This document shows positions 39,934-43,765 of a DNA stretch of 43,765 bases, piece after piece. Positions within the stretch are counted from its first letter, which is position 1, and the number at the start of each line of letters is the position of its first letter. The notes under the pieces are model-generated. The model searched no databases, was not told the DNA's origin, and was given only the letters and a program-made list of their open reading frames with translations. The stretch is from Agrobacterium sp. AGB01 (GTDB lineage: Bacteria; Pseudomonadota; Alphaproteobacteria; Rhizobiales; Rhizobiaceae): NCBI RefSeq assembly GCF_014851585.1, contig NZ_JACVAB010000012.1:1-43765 (forward strand), in the 5' to 3' direction. The translations under genes and the position numbers were made by a program.

Positions 39934-41634
39934 ATGACGCGAGATATTATCATGAAAATTATCTACAGCCTGACCAATGACATCAATCCGGCAGACGAAA
40001 TCATCGGCGCGGAAACGCGCGTTGCGACCGATCTAGCGCCTGGCAGTTACACACTGTCCACCAAAGTCGAGAACTCAGAAGGTTGGTCCGAAAACTTCAA
40101 TCAAAATATCGTTGTTCCAACCACGGCTGATACCAACCGATGGATGTTTTTCGCGACTGGCAACAGAGTTCCGGGAGGTACATCATCACTTCCTGTTGCG
40201 GTCACGGGACTGAATTACGTTGCATCCAAACTATTCTTTGGATCCGCACCATACAAAACTCGTGAGTTTCGTTTTCATTGGTCCGGTTTTGGTATCAACG
40301 AAGGCGGAACCGCACCGCAAGAACTGTTGGCACCCGGCAATAATGTGGTGATCGACAAAGCCTGGTTAACCATTGGTAACGAACGATATCCGATCGACTT
40401 CAGCGGATCTGCAAGCGCTACCATCGCCAGCGGTTCAAATGGCGTATGGGGTCATTGCGTACCTGGCGTCGACCTGCCCGCAAACTCGGTATTTGGCGTA
40501 ATTACCGAATATCATGCAGCAGTGGGCGAAAAGCTGTTGTATGGATATCGTCATCAGCAAGAACGTGGCGAAAAGATCTGGGCGTCGTCCACGCTTACTT
40601 CACTAGAAGCATTGGTGGATTCCAACGCTCCTTCAACTACTGCAATCGACAATCCTGGTAATTACAACTCGCTCACCAACCAATTCCAATGCTTTGGCCC
40701 TGACATGATGTTGGCTCGTGGTGATTACGATGAACGCCCTGTTGCGTTGGTGACATCTGATAGCCATGGCGAACAGCGAAATGAAATTGCAATGTCAGCC
40801 GATGCTCGTCGTAACATGGGTTTCCTCCGCCGTTGGCTTGACGACGTCGGTGGTCTGGGTCGTATTCCACATTTTATTATTGGCGTACCGGGTGCTGCGG
40901 CGCAGCGTGAACTGGCAACAAACGCGCTCAAGAGATGGGCGGTGCTGGATGAAGCAATCGCCTTTAATCCGGATGGAAAACGACCGTTCACAGTCGTCCT
41001 TAATCAAGTGGGCTGGAACGATAACAATACTACGGCAGCAACCTGGTCGAGCCGGATTGATGCCTTGGTCGGTCGAATTAAAGCGCGCTTCAGTGGCGTG
41101 AAGGTCGTAGGCATGACGTTGTTTGGTCGGACCACCAGCTCTTCATCTTTCTCGACAACCGCTAGCCAGACCATTACCAGCCCGTTCACTGCCGCAATTT
41201 TGGGCGCCGTGAATAACGGCATCAGGACAAATGCAAGTGGCGCATTGGACGGCTATATCGATGCATTTGAGGCCTGGTCGGACCCGATTGACACCTACAA
41301 GTGGCGCCCATACCTCACTGCGCAACAGCGAGGTACCTTTGTTGAAACAGCTGGTGATGGCGTAACAACTTGGAATACGTTCAAAACGGATGTTCCTCTG
41401 AATGTGGGGCATGACTATCGCTTCGGTACAATTAGCGGAGGCAATATTCTAAGTTCCGTGGCCAATGGTGATGGTACCTGGACAAACGTACGTGCAGCCG
41501 CATATACGGCATCGGTTCCGTCGGGAACTCCGCTTTATTATTCAGTCAGCGGAGACAGCATCCATGCATCTTCAGGCCGCACAACTGAGATTGCGGAGCT
41601 GATAGCACAGTCAGAGAAAAGCAAGCTTCTATAA
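39934..41634 (+). CDS. SGNH/GDSL-type hydrolase with N-terminal beta domain
   Basis: 566 aa (ATG 39934; ATG 39952, reading MKIIYSLTND, is equally possible). The N-terminal part (about 1-62) looks like the end of an Ig/fibronectin-like domain (ETRVATDLAPGSYTLSTKVE), followed by a beta-rich region. The SGNH triad: S277 in VALVTSDSHGEQRN, N362 in VLNQVGWNDNN, and D541/H544 in SGDSIHASSGRTTEIAELIA near the C-terminus. About 180 residues between the last two blocks suggest an inserted domain. No signal peptide. It is probably a carbohydrate esterase or phage-derived appendage enzyme, and shares its neighbourhood type with the SGNH gene at 34189. Confidence 0.72.
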   Translation: MTRDIIMKIIYSLTNDINPADEIIGAETRVATDLAPGSYTLSTKVENSEGWSENFNQNIVVPTTADTNRWMFFATGNRVPGGTSSLPVAVTGLNYVASKLFFGSAPYKTREFRFHWSGFGINEGGTAPQELLAPGNNVVIDKAWLTIGNERYPIDFSGSASATIASGSNGVWGHCVPGVDLPANSVFGVITEYHAAVGEKLLYGYRHQQERGEKIWASSTLTSLEALVDSNAPSTTAIDNPGNYNSLTNQFQCFGPDMMLARGDYDERPVALVTSDSHGEQRNEIAMSADARRNMGFLRRWLDDVGGLGRIPHFIIGVPGAAAQRELATNALKRWAVLDEAIAFNPDGKRPFTVVLNQVGWNDNNTTAATWSSRIDALVGRIKARFSGVKVVGMTLFGRTTSSSSFSTTASQTITSPFTAAILGAVNNGIRTNASGALDGYIDAFEAWSDPIDTYKWRPYLTAQQRGTFVETAGDGVTTWNTFKTDVPLNVGHDYRFGTISGGNILSSVANGDGTWTNVRAAAYTASVPSGTPLYYSVSGDSIHASSGRTTEIAELIAQSEKSKLL

Positions 41635-41727
41635 TAGAGCGTAAAAATTTGATGGTGGTGTAATCTATTCGATTGTGTGGCCTAAGCGCTGCGCCGTCAT
41701 ACAGCCATCCACCGCCATGACTAAAAT

Positions 41728-41835
41728 ACAAGAAGCCCGGAACGTATCCAGGCTTCTTACTTTTTTGCAGCGCGAATTAGTCATAACTTGCGTCCAATGG
41801 ATGGCTTGCTGATCAAGCTCGATATTAACCTGCCT
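41728..41835 (-). pseudogene. Decayed porin 3' end with terminator hairpin, copy 2
   Basis: Read on the minus strand, ATCGAGCTTGATCAGCAAGC then CATCCATTGGACGCAAGTTA parallels the end of the porin at 37182 (the codons for DLDQHAIRIGLGIKF). It is followed by the AAGAAGCC...GGCTTCTT hairpin (41730-41758) and, on the plus side, TTTTTT. Only about 35 codons remain and they are not open. The hairpin now serves as terminator for the SGNH gene ending at 41634. Confidence 0.6.
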
Positions 41836-41909
41836 GCATTCGAAGCGGGTGAGAACTAACTCCGTAATGTTTGTCTAACCTCCTGCAGGATCGTCCAAAC
41901 TTCCCTTCA

Positions 41910-42932
41910 CTACCGAGCAATCGCCTCAACTCGCTGCGCGAAAGGAAGTTTGAATAACCACCACGATTGTTGGGCGTATGTGGCTATCTTGAAAAGCAAC
42001 AAGCATATCGGAATAGCAAGCAAAGTCGAAATGAGGGGGAATATCAACACTCCATCACCTTCGTCTGGAACTCCGGATATATCAGCGACGTGGGCTATCG
42101 TGGCCACTATCATTACGTGGATGACGTAAATTGGAAGCGTGTTAAGTCCGATATAGATGAATGACTTCGCTAGCCGTGTGCCCGTTATAAACTGAGCTAT
42201 TCCAGCCATGACAAATACGCCAGACCATGCAGCAATAAAAAGAGCTGCACCATCCACCCACCATCGCCTTGAAATCAAAGCCGCCGCTGTCACCAATAGA
42301 AAAACCACAGCACCTAAGATTACGGATGACCACTTTCGCTCTGTAATCGTTTGGAAAATCTCGCGATACTGGCATGCGGAATAGAAGAAGATGAAATACT
42401 GCAGAGTATTCTCATACGAGAAGTGAAGGCGCAAAACATCAGAAAGCGTCACAGCTGAAAGCACCGACGCCACAACGACAACGAGGAGCGGCGGAATTCC
42501 CCGCAATGCGCGTGTAGCAAGAAAGAAGATGGATAAGCTCCAAAGGAACCATGCGCCACTGACAGGTTTGATTACGGACTGAAGAAGCCAAAAAATATTG
42601 TGCCCCTCAGTCGGAGTGTTTGGATTAGGAACGATACCAAAGTAGATGTACCTGATCACGGACCACAGGACAAAAAGGTACATGTATAGTGCGACCTTAT
42701 GTTGAAATACGTCTTTCCAACTTTTGTTTATCGCAGATCGAGCGAACAGCCCTGCAGCAAAAAAGAACGCAGGCATTCTGATTGGGGCTAAAAAACGGTT
42801 AATGTAAGTAAGTTCCTCAACTTCAAAATCCAAAGCCGCAAGCATCAGAGTGGCATGATAAAAAACGACAAGAACAATGGATATCCCCTTGAGGGTGTCT
42901 ACCCATTCGAGACGCGGAGCCATGGTGTTCAT
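41910..42932 (-). CDS. Acyltransferase-3 family membrane protein, member 3
   Basis: 340 aa, ATG with AAGG 6 bases upstream. About ten helices. EWVDTLKGISIVLVVFYHAT aligns with the R-x10-H motif of member 1, but the arginine is lysine (K15; H26 kept). Other shared blocks: RMPAFFFAAGLFARSAINKS, IRYIYFGIVPNPNTPTEG, SGAWFLWSLSIFF, YFIFFYSACQYREIF and IGLNTLPIYVIHVMIVATIA. Same subfamily as 36053-37081 and 43316. It would modify a surface polysaccharide with an acyl group. The Arg-to-Lys change could alter or abolish activity. Confidence 0.87.
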   Translation of the reverse strand: MNTMAPRLEWVDTLKGISIVLVVFYHATLMLAALDFEVEELTYINRFLAPIRMPAFFFAAGLFARSAINKSWKDVFQHKVALYMYLFVLWSVIRYIYFGIVPNPNTPTEGHNIFWLLQSVIKPVSGAWFLWSLSIFFLATRALRGIPPLLVVVVASVLSAVTLSDVLRLHFSYENTLQYFIFFYSACQYREIFQTITERKWSSVILGAVVFLLVTAAALISRRWWVDGAALFIAAWSGVFVMAGIAQFITGTRLAKSFIYIGLNTLPIYVIHVMIVATIAHVADISGVPDEGDGVLIFPLISTLLAIPICLLLFKIATYAQQSWWLFKLPFAQRVEAIAR

Positions 42933-43102
42933 TGGAAACCTTGCGTAATCACGGATAGAGTGACTACTAACATGCCTTATTCGTAATTTAATAAATATTG
43001 TTGCTATGCAGCATATTTTTTGCGTGGAGGTTATGAGGTAACCTTAACTCCTGCCACCCCCTCATCATCCTTGACGGCGCGAGCGCCCCCCAAGATACCA
43101 AA

Positions 43103-43203
43103 AGGACGGAACGTGCCCGGATTTTTGATTTTCAGTGTGAAGTGATCCGAACTTGAGGCCGGTGCGGATAGCGTGCTGCCATTCGTCAGAAATCGGACCA
43201 GTC
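43103..43203 (-). pseudogene. Decayed porin 3' end with terminator hairpin, copy 3
   Basis: On the minus strand the bases encode TGPISDEWQHAIRTGLKFG, matching GGPVINSDLDQHAIRIGLGIKF of the porin at 37182. A worn hairpin (ACGGAACGTGCCCGGATTTTT on the plus strand, 43105-43125) then corresponds to the porin terminator. The flank at 43045-43100 (CCCCCTCATCATCCTTGACG...) also resembles the bases between acyltransferase 1 and its terminator (37088-37130), so the whole junction was duplicated. Confidence 0.65.
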
Positions 43204-43315
43204 ATGTCACTTTGATCCGGCCCAATGCACTGTCACCCTGCAAAATAATCTCTAGTAACGCATCGACTAAATTGAGAATCTAAAATATTACCATAGCCTC
43301 ATAATCGGGGATATT

Positions 43316-43645
43316 ATGTTGGCAAAAGCATCAAGACTGGACTGGATTGATATTGCAAGGGGATGTTCTATCATAGGCGTAGTTCTTTACCATGTAGACG
43401 GCTACGTAGAGTTATATGACCTTGATCATAGTTTGTACGGCGGGATTAACGACCTTCTCCGTCCGATCCGTATACCTCTGTTTTTCGCTATATCCGGCAT
43501 GCTTGCAGGAAACGCGTTGCATTCGTCTTGGGCGGCATTGTTTTCTCGGAAAATTTGGACGTTTGCCTTTTTGTTCGGATTCTGGGGACTCGCGCGGTGG
43601 CTATATTTTGGCCAAGTGCAGGAGAACGCCGTGAAACCGAATGAG
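43316..43645 (+). pseudogene. Acyltransferase-3 family gene, member 4, cut by IS110
   Basis: ATG at 43316 with GGGG 6 bases upstream. The 110 codons read MLAKASRLDWIDIARGCSII, then GVVLYHVDGY (R15, H26 of the R-x10-H motif), IRIPLFFAISGMLAGNALHS and LARWLYFGQVQENAVKPNE. This aligns with YFGYVQDNVRTPEE of the protein at 36053. At 43645/43646 the sequence switches to the end of an IS110-family element, so about two thirds of the gene is missing here. The frame stays open through the IS end to the window edge, adding unrelated residues. Confidence 0.82.
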
Positions 43646-43765
43646 CGACTGTCTTGTTCGTCAAGCGTCTTGCCATGGTTTTTGATCCCTGATGATGGCG
43701 TTGAGAATGGTCAGCAGTTTTCGCATCGTTGCGACAATCGCGACGATCTTGGGTTTGCCAGCATC
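43646..43765 (-). mobile_element. IS110-family element, right end (partial, inverted copy)
   Basis: Reverse complement of window bases 1-117 plus three further bases. The adjacent word GAATGAG (43639-43645) is the complement of CTCATTC, which flanks the left copy at 118-124. By comparison with intact acyltransferases and intact B repeats, that word belongs to the target at each site. Confidence 0.85.
43661..43765 (-). CDS. IS110-family transposase, C-terminal fragment (second copy)
   Basis: Enters from the right window edge and ends at TGA (43663-43661). It has the same residues as the fragment at 1-102, preceded by one further Asp (DAGKPKIVAIVATMRKLL...). Identical sequence shows the two copies are recent. 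Confidence 0.8.
   Translation of the reverse strand, partial: DAGKPKIVAIVATMRKLLTILNAIIRDQKPWQDA

Overview
The window looks like chromosomal DNA of a Rhizobiales alphaproteobacterium, close to Agrobacterium/Rhizobium. The reasons are an F0 subunit a ending in [11 protein letters not shown], an Omp31/RopB-type porin, PAAT-type amino-acid transport genes, and many palindromic intergenic mosaic repeats of the rhizobial kind. No rRNA, tRNA or CRISPR was recognised. Both edges lie inside copies of the same IS110-family element in opposite orientation (1-117 and 43646-43765). The window may therefore be a contig that stopped at a repeated IS.

Layout. 1-1.6 kb: IS110 end, mosaic repeats, and a complete IS5-family element inserted in one repeat. 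1.6-4.75 kb: small secreted Cys-rich proteins and small unrecognised genes. 5.25-6.14 kb: a dense array of three repeat families (A, B, C). 6.35-12.63 kb: a catabolic island with a polar amino-acid ABC transporter (binding protein, permease, ATPase), a LysR regulator, a Cys/Met-metabolism PLP enzyme and an M20 peptidase. It probably imports and splits a sulfur amino acid or small peptide. 12.8-14.3 kb: a 46-aa membrane protein and two related tiny genes resembling sigma-70 region 2. 14.9-20 kb: uppP, a membrane protein, chaA, a solitary atpB and a GNAT acetyltransferase.

20.4-25.3 kb: an unknown small gene, a relic phage terminase pair, and a KAP-type P-loop NTPase of lower GC that may be a defence gene. 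25.4-31.3 kb: isochorismatase-like hydrolase, PAS-GGDEF cyclase, a divergent TetR/MFS pair with an operator inside the promoter, a sugar O-acetyltransferase, and a TetR-DoxX pair with its own operator. 31.7-34 kb: small proteins, including a second member of the Cys-rich family from 2.5 kb and a second copy of an ~80-nt leader first seen at 14.2 kb.

34-43.7 kb is a mosaic, visibly AT-richer region of surface-modification genes. It holds two SGNH-type hydrolases and four acyltransferase-3 family genes; one lacks a normal start codon and one is cut by IS110. Between them lie one 5'-truncated porin gene fused to a fragment of a PAS gene and two more decayed porin 3' ends, each with its terminator hairpin. 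This suggests acyltransferase/SGNH cassettes exchanged by recombination at duplicated porin ends, perhaps to vary O-acetylation of surface polysaccharide. That is the most interesting candidate system here, with the duplicated leader plus sigma-like mini-genes second.
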